Under the pieces are notes generated by a model. It was not told the origin of the DNA and did no database searches. It saw only the letters and a list, made by a program, of their open reading frames with translations. 64,000 nucleotides of DNA from Syngnathus acus (lineage: Eukaryota > Chordata > Actinopteri > Syngnathiformes > Syngnathidae): the NCBI RefSeq assembly GCF_901709675.1, contig NC_051098.1, positions 15,495,464-15,559,463 on the forward strand, written 5' to 3'. The position numbers and the translations under genes were made by a program. Position 1 is the first letter of the stretch. The number at the start of each line of letters is the position of its first letter. This document shows positions 54,704 through 64,000 of this stretch, piece after piece.

Positions 54704-57700
54704 AACTAATAAAATATATTTTTTAAATTCCAGACAAAATTTAAACAGATCTGGTCACACTGCATCATCACTTGAACAGCAACTGCGTGACTCCCTTTTG
54801 GTGTGCCTGCCTTGGCCACCTGGGGGCAGTGTGATGAATAAAGCCAGCGATACCTCATCTCCTAATAGTAATTTGCTGAGGATAAAGAATCTATGTCCGA
54901 GTATTGCAAATCTGCTGACGGCTAACTTTCGAAAATATCAACACAACAAACCAAAAGACACAAGTATATGAATATGTAGTACTTGCGTCCTATTATTCAC
55001 CAACGTCACATTTCCAGCGTGAGCCACTGCACATTTCTACATGCGTTTGTCCTCCCGCCCATCCAAAACAAACGGAGGGCACACGCGTGTTCTCCGAGAG
55101 CAGACACGCCGTATTCATTGGGACTGCATTAGTGCCGCAACCCCGCTGACGGCTGAGCTCGGCACGGGGCGGCCCGGAAATAAATCTAACACATAACTGG
55201 AGTAATAAATAGGCCTCTTGTGTATGTGTGTGGATTTCTCCGAGAAAGATATAAATGCCCGAGACGGTGATAAAGAGCATTGCAGCCTTTGACTGAGGGC
55301 TCTTAGCACGCATGTGTGTGTGTGTGTGTTGGTGCGCGCGTGCCTGTGATTTAAACTCCGGTCTCACTACTCTGACACATAATCAATAGAGGAGAGTCCC
55401 CTCAGAGCCCTCTTAGCCCTTAACTGCTTAACTGAACTTTAAACATTTAGGTTGCAAGGATCAATGGCCCCTGCGCCATTTGTATGTGTGTGTGTGTCTA
55501 ACAGGAGTGGGAGTTCCACGGCCCGTTTTGGGGTTTAAATATCCCCCCATCTATTGAGGCGGGAAGGAGGGATAAAGGATGAGGGAACAGAAAAATCAAT
55601 GGCAGAATGGAACCCTGCCGCTATCGAGCTGCTCCAATTAACCCTCGCTGTGAAAAAGGGAGATTCCAAAACATTCCCTGCGCCCTCCAGCCCCTCCCTC
55701 CCTCCTCCTCCCCCAGACTTGAAATTAAACCACTTTTACAAGTCCTCCTCGCTCATCTCCGCCTTTGTCACTTTTTCCATCTTTCTTTACCCCGAGGTAG
55801 CCTGTCGTTTTTTATTCATGAAAATGTGCCACATGTTCTTTCCCCCTGAAAACCTAATTGGAAGAGTAAAACCTTGTACATTTTGTGCTTTCAATAATGC
55901 ACGAGGCGTTCAAATATTTCCAAATGTGGATTAAAAATGTCTGCCGTGCAGATTTCTCTCCGCTGTGAAACGATCATCAACGTAAGTTGCGAGCGCTAAT
56001 GCAAAAGGAACACTTGATTCTATTCACATTAGCGCCGCGTAGACTCGTCGGGCCATCTATTTTTAATTATGATTGCAACCATTTCCAATTCACACTCAAG
56101 ATTTATAAAGACGCAATTCAAAGTGGCACATGGCTCTTGAGTTGCTTGTGATGTCAGGATAGATTATTTATTTCAAAATCTGATTAACAGGCTCCCTGGT
56201 GATACTTTTGCCTTTCATCATCTTCATGTGTTGTGAAAGGCAATATCGCCCCGCCCCTTCCCTTACTGTCTTTAATGCTTGCAGGTTAACAGTCGATAGC
56301 AGCAATAGGGCGCAAGCCTCGATAAAATAAAAGTTGGGACACGTGAACATGAGAATATCCATAAGAAGACACTTTACACTGTAGCAATTCTAACCTTGAT
56401 TTTTGACCTCTGCAAACTCTTTGTTGTAGTCCTCCAGTGTCTCCCGAAGTTTGGTGTTCTCCGTCTCAATGTCGTGCATCCTCTGGAGCTTCAGCTGCAG
56501 CTGCTGAGCCAGCTCCAGCACAGGTACGGGATCTGCCACAGGAGTAGGCGCACACCATTTAACACCCGGCGCAAAACAGATTACAACAACGGCAAAAAAG
56601 CGCATTCAGCGGGCCCCGGGAGAACTAACGTTTGCCCCCCTCTGAAGTGTCCTTGAGCAAGGCGATGAATCTCTAACGGCTGCGGGAACATTATTTTGGC
56701 GCTGACCGTGACCTCTGCCCGTCCTCCGGAGAACCGCCGGTGCCATCAAGGACAAAATAATACCGCGAGTGCTAGCGTTATAATGGTGGTGGCGGGCTAA
56801 CAAGTGACTGCAACAGTAAACGTGTGCGGCTACTTCCTGACGTTCGACAAAAGACGCACTGCGGAGTGTAAATTGAGGGGTGGTAATAAGTGCAATAAGG
56901 GAAATGTGATTAAAATCTAAATAAATGTCAATTTAATTACATTGAATTACACTGTACATTAAAACAATTACCAATCAGTCTCAAGCTGGCCTGTTGACTG
57001 GCGTGGGTGTCAGCTAATGAGAGTGTAGCGCTAGCTAGCTGTTAGCGTGTTTGAGTTAGTCGGGTGAGTTGTGGCCACCGGCGGCTCGTGAATTAACGCG
57101 CTTATTACGTGTTGTTTTATTACCGTTGCTCAATGAAGGGACTGACAGTAGAACCGGCGGCTGTGTCTATTTTCGGGTCATTAGAATGCGTTTGAAATGC
57201 CCATGCTAGCTATTTTAAATTAGCCAACATCGTTATCATCCGTGTTGATGATTGTGTACCCGCTGTTTGTCTCTGCGAAGCTCCGAGGCACCGCTTTCGC
57301 TTGAGCCTTTTATTTTGTAATCATATTATTCAAATAATCAGCGTACGTAGCTCTAGTTCCATCTCATTTTCTCTTGTTGGGACTTTTAGCTTATTGTTGC
57401 GCGCAAAGTATAACTGTCAAAATGTAAATGAAATTTGGAACAAACCTACATTAACACATAATCCTGACTGAATGACACAGCAGCAAATTTATTATCAAGT
57501 GTGACTGTGCTCATGTCGCAATCAAGTGGCTAGCCGCTAGCGATGCCCACAAACATCAGGCGCGGGATATATAACGCAAAAGCAAGCAAACGGGAGGAAA
57601 GGAAGAAAGGCAACTTTCTGCAGGCATCTTCCCCAACATGTCTGAATAATACACAGTCAGTGTGATGAAGAGAGCCCTGTCAGTCAGGCCAATCACTTCT

Positions 57701-60700
57701 GATTGGTGCTCATGGGTGGCAGACTGGTGACAGGCAGCCAAGAGACGCGGGCGACGCTCATCAGCATGCCAGCGAAAAGAGCACTTTGTGTGTGTGCGTG
57801 TGCATGCGTGCGTGTGTGTGCGCTGCAGATAAGAGGAACTGACAGCTTACAGCTGGGGGTAAGGGCTGTGTGTGTGTGTGTGTGCGTGCGCCTCGTGTCT
57901 GACACAGTTAGATATCTTAACTATGCTAATGAGAGATCAGCGGAGAACGATTGGAGAATTTCATGCTGATTCCGTGCCGTCAAGGTGACACGCCGTGCAG
58001 GGCGACGCTACGTGTGATCACGTGAGCTGCTCGCACAAACAAAACATTAAGAAGCATAACCAGACACCCCGAATGGAGACTCATATCTGCCTCCGAGTCG
58101 GCGCCCTTGAAATGTAACTTTCTCTGTCTTATCAAACTGTTGTCCTTCACATACCCCCCTTCAAATCTACTGTACAGCCAGTTGGAAGCAGTTTGACTTG
58201 TGGGCCACTGGTGCTAAACGTTCTCGCCAGACACCTTTAATCTACAGCAGAGCGCACTGGGCTTGACTAACCAGGCCTTGAGCTGATAGAAGACAGAACA
58301 AAACACGCTGTTTCCACTTTCAAGACTGCCGCATTAGTCAGGCTGCCGCTGCTGCTGCTGCTGCTGTGCACGCGTGTGCGTGTGCATTACATCATTGTCT
58401 CGCTGCAAGTTAAGAATAGCCCCCGTCAGTGCCGCCGCTGACTTATTGGGAGCAGTACAATCCAAAGATATTACTGTAGGTCTAACCGTGTGGGAATACC
58501 ATGACCTCCTTACGCTATAGATGAACTTGACGCCTCGCGTTGCGACATACGTGGCCCCCTTCGGGGAAGCCGAAGCTCTGCTACCGGCGCCGCGTGTCCC
58601 TCTTCGACCTCGACCGCGCCGACTGCTCATATACGTCGCGGCAGCTCCACAAGCACATGAGGACTTTTTTTTTTTTTTTTAAGAGCTCTTCAAAGTCAAC
58701 ACCAGTGATGAGATCTCATGTGGACATATTAGGGCGCTGCGGCACGCCTGGATGCACCGCCGAGGAGCACCGGAGGGATGGTGTTGTGCTTTTTTTTTTC
58801 CCTTCCTCATCTGTTGGTGCCGCATGCATGCATGCATGAAATGGTCGTGACGACATTTTTATAGCTGCCTCACGTGTCCGGATCCACTTAATATAATAAC
58901 ACGAGGAGACGTCTTACCTGGGACATCGATTATTTTCTTGTACACGTTTAAGAAGGCGGCCTCTGCTTCTTTACTCCTCTTACTCAAGGCGTCGATCTGT
59001 ATTGGAGAAAGAGAAATGAAGGGTTAGCAGGTTCGCGACACCTCAGATGTTCGTGTGGTGTGAGATCGAGAAAAAAAAAGGTTTCCCTCCAAGGTGTAGA
59101 GGTTGAGTTCTGTTTTCATAAATGTAGGAGTACACTACTTTCCAATAAAAATGCAACAATGCCAACTCAGTATTGGTTAGTTGATAACTGCAACGTCTGT
59201 ACTTGTACTTTGGCTAAAAAAAAAAGTGTGCCGATACTACAAAACCGACACCAGTATCTGTGGAGATTATTTTAAGGTAAACAGAGATGACAACACTTGT
59301 TAGATAACGGCAAGCTCTGCAAATGGAGATGAATTCCAACTGGACAGCGACAGAGGGGTACTAATGTTTTTAAAGCCCCGTCATAACTCTCAAAGACTAA
59401 CAACAGGGGTGAGTGCGTTTACATGTAATCTATTTTTTTTTCCTTTTCTAACCCGAACTAAACAGCAGCACAACTTTGATTTAAAATAGGTTACGGTGAA
59501 TGTCTTGGATCCAGATGTAATTTAACGAACCGTTCTTTGCGTAATTAGACTTGCCCGGCTTGTTATTAGAGAAACAATTTTATTTTTAGATCACCTCCAA
59601 AAACATAACCGCAGATGTAACAAGGCGCTGTAGACAAAAACTGACAATAAACAGAAAAAAAAAACAGAACGTCTTTGTCATTGCATGGCACAATAAAATT
59701 GAACAATATCGAATATTACACGAGTAAAACATTACAAATGATAAGTATGCACTACTGGCAGCATTCATGTGACCACACCTCAAGTTTCCTCAAGGGAAAA
59801 ACTCAAAAAGGTCACTTAAGCGACCATTTTGGTCGCCATCTCAAGCCCGGACGTCACAAAATGGAAGTTGACCACAAAATAATTAAAGTAGGGTTGTGTC
59901 TAGGTTGCGGTTATGGACTTTGTCACGTAGCTCTTGTAGCCTTGTCTCCCAGGCCTACAAAGCTCGCCAGATTCCGGTTTCCAGTCCCTAATGGCAGCTT
60001 AGCAAGCGAAACAAACCTGTATCGCTGGGTGGTTTCGTCGCCGTCTGCCCTGACTGCGTGTTGGTATGTTGCGTGTAACCACAGTTGTTGTGTTTCCTTC
60101 CCGTGCAGTCGGCTCAGCTGTTCAGGCGGCGATGGACGCGTTCCGTTTGCCGCGTATTTGTGTCTGTCTGTCTATCTGCCTGTCTGTCGGTCCCGAGCGA
60201 GTGCAAGTGTGGTCGTATCCCCTCCAGCACGCTGACATCATTAAACAGCTGGCTCAGTCTTTCCAGCCACAGCGGGGGCAGATTATTCAGTCGGCTCTTA
60301 GCGGCAATACAACGGCGGATCCATTACCGACGCGGCCATTAGCACGAGAGGACGCCGCATGCCTTTCCATCCCCGATATTAATCGAAATGGACAGCAGGA
60401 GAATGGATCCGGGAGGGATTAATTCCAAAATCATACAAGAGACGCTTAATACGCTTGTCAATGGCGATAGAGCGTCACGCTTCGATAAGAGAAAGCGAGC
60501 CGGCAACACATCTGAAGTCGAGTAGAAATGGAGGGAAACAGATGCCAAGTAAAGACTTTCAGATGTTGCTACTGTACTGGGCAGCGCTACAGCTAACTTG
60601 TGTGCCTCACGCACTCAGACTAAACAGGCATGTGTTTCTCTTCCAGCTCCGCAAGAGGGAAGAAAGAAAGAAAAAAATAGAATGGAGACAAAAGCCTCTA

Positions 60701-63700
60701 GAAGTCCAAATATTAAGTCTTCACATTCCCGGCCAAACCAGTAGCGTTGTCGATGGGTGGTTAAGAAGTTCTCGCCATTGTAAACAAAGTGGGATACATG
60801 TAATTCTGCCTGCGCTCCGATGGGAACCTAATAAATCTCCTCACATGGCTTTGATTCATCTCGAGATTTTTTTTAGCCGCAAAACATCTGGCCCTGGGTC
60901 GGTTGATGCCAGCAGCCCTCCCTCCCTCCCTCCCTCCATTATTTCGCTCTTTCCAATTCTCCCTCTTGTCACTTCCATGTTCTCATCCATTCTTTTTTTT
61001 AAAGCATCAATCTTTGTCACATGCTTCTCATGTTTCACGCGTAAGCTCCGGATAGACAGGTCTGACGTGTCTCACACACACAGACACACACACACTGGCA
61101 CAAACACAGTGTCCTGCTGTTATTATAGAGTACAGTATGTAATTGTCACATGACGCTGTCCCGTGCGTGTACTTTGCCCTCACGGTGCGAGTGATTGGGA
61201 TCGTCAGTTGCGCGACCGCTAATGGGAGATTACGGATGCTGCCGGCTAATACTGCTAACACGGCATGATCAAACCTCTTCAACACTGTGCACTCACTGGC
61301 CTCAATATTAGCACCAAAAAAAAAGAAAAGACACAGCAACTACTGTATGAAATGATAAAGCTCACTTTGATTGACCCCAAGGTAAGTAGTAAGTAAGTCA
61401 TTTAATCCCCGACGCTTGTACGAGTTTGTTATTGTGGCGTTGGCTCGTCTGTGAATCAAATGCTCAAACTATCTTTTCTGCCAAAGTGTCAATCAAAACG
61501 CAGAGTCCTTCTTTTTCTCTGCTCTCGTAACAGCTCGTGGACAACCGCACAAATATCTACTAAAAAAATTTAATGGGATGTATGGGGGGGGGGTGCACAC
61601 TCAGAAAGTGATACACATTATCTTCCAGAGGCGGTGAAGGAAGACAGCTGCATGACTGTACAATGACGGGGCCAAGGTCAGTGGTACGGCAGCTTTATAT
61701 AGCCCGACATGGGAGGCAGGAAATAGACGTTTAATGTAGGACACACCCTACAGTTAGAGGCAGGTTAACTGCAGGACCAGAGCCATTAGAAGACCACCCA
61801 GGATTTGCAAATACAACCCTTGCGGTTCCCAAACTGCCGCGTGCTCCGCCAATCCCGATCACATCTGCTCTTGCATACCCGCCCGCTTGCTTGCTCGCTC
61901 GCACGCACGTACACTCAAAACAAATGAAGTGACACAAATGACAGAGAAAAAAGCTGGCAACTGCAAAAAAAAAAAAAAAAAAAAAAGGGGGGGGGGGGTG
62001 CCGAGCGTACATCCGCACGTACTGTACGTCGGCACCCTTGGGCCACCGTCACTCAGCAGCACCTCACTCCACTATCACTGTGTGAAGGGCATCGGGCCCA
62101 CCTGAGTGGTTTGTGCGTCTGTGTGTGTGTGGGGGGGGGGGGTTGTGTGTGTGTGTGTGGCCCCACTGGAGTCTGATAAGGGGAGGCTATGGGAAGCAGA
62201 GACTGAAGCCTTGGATAATGGAAAAGCTTATCTGATCGATGGACCAACAAGGAACACTGAACACACACACACACACACAATCGCCAAAGTGAGGCCTTGT
62301 GGAAACGGCACAGTTTATTGGTAATAATTACGACCCGCAGGCATCCACCTTTCCGAGCGCCACACTTCAAAGTTGTGTCTGGAACCGACGACATCCAGAC
62401 GCTTGCCGGAGGACGAGTAAAGGAAGACGTGGCGCTGTCTTGTGCTCCATCAAAAAAAAAAAAAACGCTCGAGGAGGGGTAAGCAAACAAAGCCCGGGCT
62501 AAAAATTACACACTCCCGGCGCGTCTCATGTCGTGGCACGCCGGCAGAGCAGAATAGTCGACTGATTGATGGGCTTGCTCCCAGACCGGTGCGGGTGTAC
62601 AGTATTATCTCAATAATCGCACGATAATGTCTCCCCGGCTGGCCGACCACCCAGCGAGCGAGCGAGCGAGCGAGCGGTTTCGTCAGGCCGTGCACGTCGA
62701 GGTGTGTCGAAACAGCTGACAAAACCCCAATTACATCGCTGCACTTTCTTTGCTCTAAATAGACTGCGGATTCATCAGCAGAAGGCGCTGGAGTCGCTTT
62801 GAATTATGGCCGCCTTTTTTTTTGTTGTTTTTTCAGCACAACCGCTGGCTGTGGTGGCTGCCCCGACCAAGGCAAGAATATGGAAAGTAACCCGGTGTTA
62901 AACTGTAATATTCGATAGCCGGTAGCACAACAGCCCTGCCACTATCTATTGCCGTGATTTGGATCATGTGTGTGTGTGTGTTTGCTAGGAGGAGAGCTAG
63001 CCGCAGCAAATGTCCACCCACTCCATCCCCAAATAATGCCTGAGTCCAAAACAGCCGCTTCCACTCTTACCCTCGCTCATATATGGGAGTGAACTGGGAA
63101 TGCTAAGAGGAGGATGGGGGGGAGGAGTCAGCATGGAAATAGGGCAAAATGATGGAGGAGGAGTGCAAGTGTGGGAGTGTGATATAAGCGCGCACACACA
63201 CACACACGTCATCTCTTATAGGTCAAGGTACATGCAAATGTAAGGGGGGGGGTTGAAACGTAACATTGAAATAAAAGAAACGTGTCGCAACGAAGAGCGA
63301 TGGCCTGCCATCGACCCCTTCGACAAAAACAAAAACAAGCCGGTCAGACATGCGGAAAAATAAACAAAATCGGAGGAAATGGCGTCGGGTGAGTTGCGAC
63401 GGGGCTAAAGCCGGGGTTTTATGATGCCTCTTTTTTTTCCTCCGTTGCAGGATGCAATTTAAACACACCCCCGGGCGACGGGACTTCATGAATAGGACAG
63501 GAAAATCAAGGGGAGAAGAAAAAAGTGGGAGGGGAAATGAGATCGTGGTGAGAGAAAGAAGAGAAGGTGTGTGGGGGGGTGGGGGGGATAACGGGGAAGA
63601 CTACAAGCAAGTGAAGTCAGCGCGGCTGTTAAAATGGCGTCTTGTGAGCGTTTAATGAGCATGTTTATCACAAGAGTAATGGCAAGCACTCACCTCTCCT

Positions 63701-63741
63701 TGGAAGCTCTTGAGCAAAGGGGCGACTTGTTTTCTAAAGTC
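38908..63741 (-). CDS. cux1: Homeobox protein cut-like 1 (CUX1/CDP), from exon 3 to the stop
   Basis: CUX1 is a nuclear transcription factor with CUT repeats and a homeodomain, acting in cell-cycle, differentiation and neuronal genes. Exons in order: 63694-63741, 58918-58996, 56395-56532, 54476-54599, 52906-52982, 52763-52829, 48793-48841, 47483-47590, 46792-46980, 46653-46711, 46486-46528, 46230-46326, 44385-45179, 43612-43695, 43171-43272, 42547-43079, 42319-42460, 41433-41720, 41044-41232, 39665-39932 and 38908-39400. All introns are GT-AG. The phases close over 3924 nt, giving 1307 residues plus TAG. Human exons 1-2 (about 57 residues) lie beyond the right edge. CUT repeats 1 and 3 and the homeodomain are intact, but CUT repeat 2 is incomplete. 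Teleosts can carry two cux1 copies, and I cannot say which this is. Confidence 0.95.
39665..39932 (-). CDS. cux1: CUX1 homeobox exon
   Basis: It encodes the linker [16 protein letters not shown] and most of the homeodomain: [40 protein letters not shown] and [13 protein letters not shown]. The recognition-helix core is WFHN, with the histidine typical of the CUT class in place of the usual WFQN. The exon ends in phase 2 at AG|gtcagc. Confidence 0.97.
39933..41043 (-). other. cux1 intron before the homeobox exon
   Basis: A 1.1-kb intron. It holds a CTCF-like motif at 40074-40091 (gacactaggtggtgctat), A-rich tracts near 40290 and an 18-bp GC palindrome (ggccggcc repeated) near 40612-40629. No exon is recognised. 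Confidence 0.6.
41044..41720 (-). CDS. cux1: CUX1 CUT repeat 3 (two exons)
   Basis: Exon 41433-41720 carries [20 protein letters not shown], a Ser-rich linker, then [20 protein letters not shown]. Exon 41044-41232 continues [40 protein letters not shown] and [18 protein letters not shown]. This is a complete CUT domain, with the intron at the same point as in human CUX1. It serves here as the internal standard for what CUT repeat 2 lacks. Confidence 0.96.
41721..42318 (-). other. cux1 intron between CUT2 remnant and CUT3
   Basis: A 598-bp intron with a C-rich run, a G-rich block (42121-42150) and a (CTG)6-like run just past the donor. I searched it for the missing first half of CUT repeat 2 and found nothing like it. 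Confidence 0.65.
42319..42460 (-). CDS. cux1: CUX1 CUT repeat 2 remnant exon
   Basis: The exon is 142 nt, beginning after gctttag in phase 0 and ending in phase 1. It encodes [40 protein letters not shown] and IQQAHNQ. It aligns with the second half of CUT2 (human [20 protein letters not shown]...). The first half (human [20 protein letters not shown] and the following GEKVLGLSQ) is absent. Even the retained half differs at usually fixed positions, for example RPKPW to RNKPW. The splice sites and reading phase are normal, so the exon is probably used. Confidence 0.85.
42547..43695 (-). CDS. cux1: CUX1 linker exons between CUT1 and CUT2
   Basis: Three exons: 43612-43695, 43171-43272 and 42547-43079. 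They encode [20 protein letters not shown], then [20 protein letters not shown] and [12 protein letters not shown]. The large exon has a second helical repeat, [20 protein letters not shown], then a Pro/Ser-rich stretch with [10 protein letters not shown] and [13 protein letters not shown]. It ends NHNQEDSKE in phase 0 at a gtacgg donor. The paired SDEAI(K/R)SILEQA segments also occur in human CUX1. The intron at 43080-43170 is only 91 bp. Confidence 0.92.
44385..45179 (-). CDS. cux1: CUX1 CUT repeat 1 exon
   Basis: A 795-nt exon encoding [20 protein letters not shown], a Ser/Pro-rich linker with FALN-like [20 protein letters not shown], and then the complete first CUT domain. That domain reads [60 protein letters not shown] and [23 protein letters not shown]1 and the flanking phrases match the human protein closely. 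The G+C content is high, and long antisense open frames are shadows of this exon. Confidence 0.96.
45180..46229 (-). other. cux1 intron between the shared coiled coil and CUT1
   Basis: A 1.05-kb intron. Its donor (46229) is the branch point of splicing: CUX1 joins it to 45179, and CASP joins it to 33157. There is a poly-A run near 45374 and otherwise unique sequence. No exon is recognised. Confidence 0.65.
46230..63741 (-). CDS. cux1: Coiled-coil exons shared by CUX1 and CASP
   Basis: Twelve exons from 63694-63741 down to 46230-46326 encode the long N-terminal coiled coil present in both isoforms. Readable phrases in order are [89 protein letters not shown] and [20 protein letters not shown]. 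These are followed by [86 protein letters not shown] and [20 protein letters not shown]. They add up to 1030 nt and end in phase 1. Almost every phrase matches human CUX1 with few changes, and introns fall at equivalent places. The segment after [10 protein letters not shown] ([16 protein letters not shown]) is the least conserved part. Confidence 0.95.
46981..52762 (-). other. cux1 introns between 46981 and 52762
   Basis: Three introns: 46981-47482, 47591-48792 and 48842-52762. They hold AT-rich sequence (47090-47220), poly-A tracts (48660, 48923, 49620, 51520), a GC-rich ggccggcgggcgagcgag-type block near 50041-50080, and poly-G/C runs (50133-50149, 50337-50348, 51594-51605). GT/CA repeats are also present. 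The unique stretch 48050-48250 looks constrained but is untested. No other gene is recognised. Confidence 0.6.
54668..54702. repeat. 35-base poly-G tract
   Basis: An uninterrupted run of 35 G on the plus strand, preceded by ttgggtt. It lies in a cux1 intron, and the transcribed RNA would carry poly-C. The exact length may be affected by sequencing. Confidence 0.85.
54815..54833 (+). promoter_or_regulatory. CTCF-like motif in a cux1 intron
   Basis: gccacctgggggcagtgtg is a close match to the CCACCAGGGGGCAGT form of the CTCF core. It is a motif match only. Confidence 0.45.
58997..63693 (-). other. cux1 intron between exons 3 and 4 (human numbering)
   Basis: A 4.7-kb intron. It contains a GAGC repeat (62654-62677), poly-A followed by poly-G (61963-61999), GT repeats (62115-62158, 62258-62279), a CA-rich run (61074-61096), a tccc repeat near 60918 and GA-rich DNA near the acceptor side. 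The stretch 60280-60480 is unique and compositionally balanced. No coding exon is recognised. Confidence 0.6.
62654..62677. repeat. GAGC tetranucleotide repeat
   Basis: About six gagc units in a cux1 intron. Confidence 0.8.
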
Positions 63742-64000
63742 CTGGGAGAGAAAAAACAAACAAAAAAAAATGCAGGAAGGAAGGTCAGTCAGCCTCCTTG
63801 AAATTTAAATCACGTACGCAAACAATTACAATGGAGTCATAAGACGTAAAAATTGGTTTCCATGTCCACTCTCACCACAGCCAATCAGGAAAGAGCGCTA
63901 CACACGTGTGAGAGTGATGAGCATGAGACCAGGTTGGCACCCTGGGGTGCCCTGATGGACCAGGCTTCTCATAAGAGCAGGTGCAGCACCACCTGGGCCA
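63742..64000 (-). other. cux1 intron running off the right edge
   Basis: This is upstream of the first visible cux1 exon. It includes a short hairpin-capable sequence (ggcaccctggggtgcc at 63936-63951). The first two coding exons expected for CUX1 are not in the window. Confidence 0.6.

Larger units (their letters stand above)
52983..58917 (-). other. cux1 introns between 52983 and 58917
   Basis: Three introns: 52983-54475, 54600-56394 and 56533-58917. They contain a poly-C run (53092-53103), a 35-base G run (54668-54702), a CTCF-like motif (54815-54833), GT/CA repeats (55314-55330, 57867-57883), a short CTG run (58346-58367) and poly-T near 58663. The unique stretch 55600-56110 includes several homeodomain-type core sites (taattatga). 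No coding exon or RNA gene is recognised. Confidence 0.6.

Noticed and set aside
54600-58917. tRNA, rRNA or CRISPR features
   Set aside because: None was seen in any part of the window. There is no tRNA-like B box with a matching A box, and no spaced repeat array.
63936-63951. Possible RNA hairpin gene at the right edge
   Set aside because: The stem is only seven base pairs with a two-base loop, too short for a microRNA precursor, and the sequence matches no known RNA that I recognise.

Overview
The window is vertebrate nuclear DNA, most likely from a ray-finned (teleost) fish. It has intron-rich genes whose reconstructed proteins match vertebrate orthologues residue for residue over long stretches. 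The gene spacing is compact, simple-sequence DNA is abundant (CA/GT, poly-A, poly-G, CAG), and several short inverted-repeat transposon remnants are of types I know from fish genomes. There are no prokaryotic features and no assembly gaps. The species cannot be fixed from the sequence.

Five genes are supported. Four lie on the minus strand; from left to right they are stx1a (exons 1-2 only; the gene runs off the left edge), bud23 (complete, 12 coding exons), sh2b2 (complete, 8 coding exons) and cux1 (from about human exon 3; the first exons lie beyond the right edge). The fifth, dnajc30, is a single-exon gene on the plus strand, head-to-head with bud23 across a 443-bp presumed two-way promoter. 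I joined the exons by hand from splice sites and reading phase. bud23 closes at 281 aa and sh2b2 at 705 aa. The two cux1 isoforms both stay in frame to their stops: 1307 residues for the homeodomain form and 596 residues for the CASP form within the window.

Layout: 1-8959, stx1a exons 1-2 and large introns holding nested hAT and TA-flanked transposon remnants; 8960-10096, spacer with a degraded interspersed repeat; 10097-12724, bud23; 12725-13167, shared promoter; 13168-14199, dnajc30; 14200-17166, 3' sequence with two small MITEs; 17167-22922, sh2b2; 22923-31467, intergenic with low-complexity DNA; 31468-33157, CASP-specific exons; 33158-38907, 3' flank of the homeodomain form; 38908-45179, homeobox and CUT-repeat exons; 46230-63741, coiled-coil exons shared by CUX1 and CASP.

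The genes do not form one pathway. BUD23 is the 18S rRNA m7G methyltransferase, DNAJC30 a mitochondrial J-protein, STX1A a synaptic t-SNARE, SH2B2/APS an insulin/cytokine receptor adaptor, CUX1 a CUT-homeodomain transcription factor, and CASP a Golgi membrane coiled-coil protein made from the same locus. In human, stx1a/bud23/dnajc30 belong to 7q11.23 and sh2b2/cux1 to 7q22.1, so the window joins two human blocks.

The strongest unusual observation is that cux1 here lacks the exon for the first part of CUT repeat 2, and the remaining part has diverged at otherwise near-invariant positions. Other points are a three-codon upstream ORF in sh2b2 whose stop overlaps the main start (TGATG), and a probable GC-AG intron in sh2b2.
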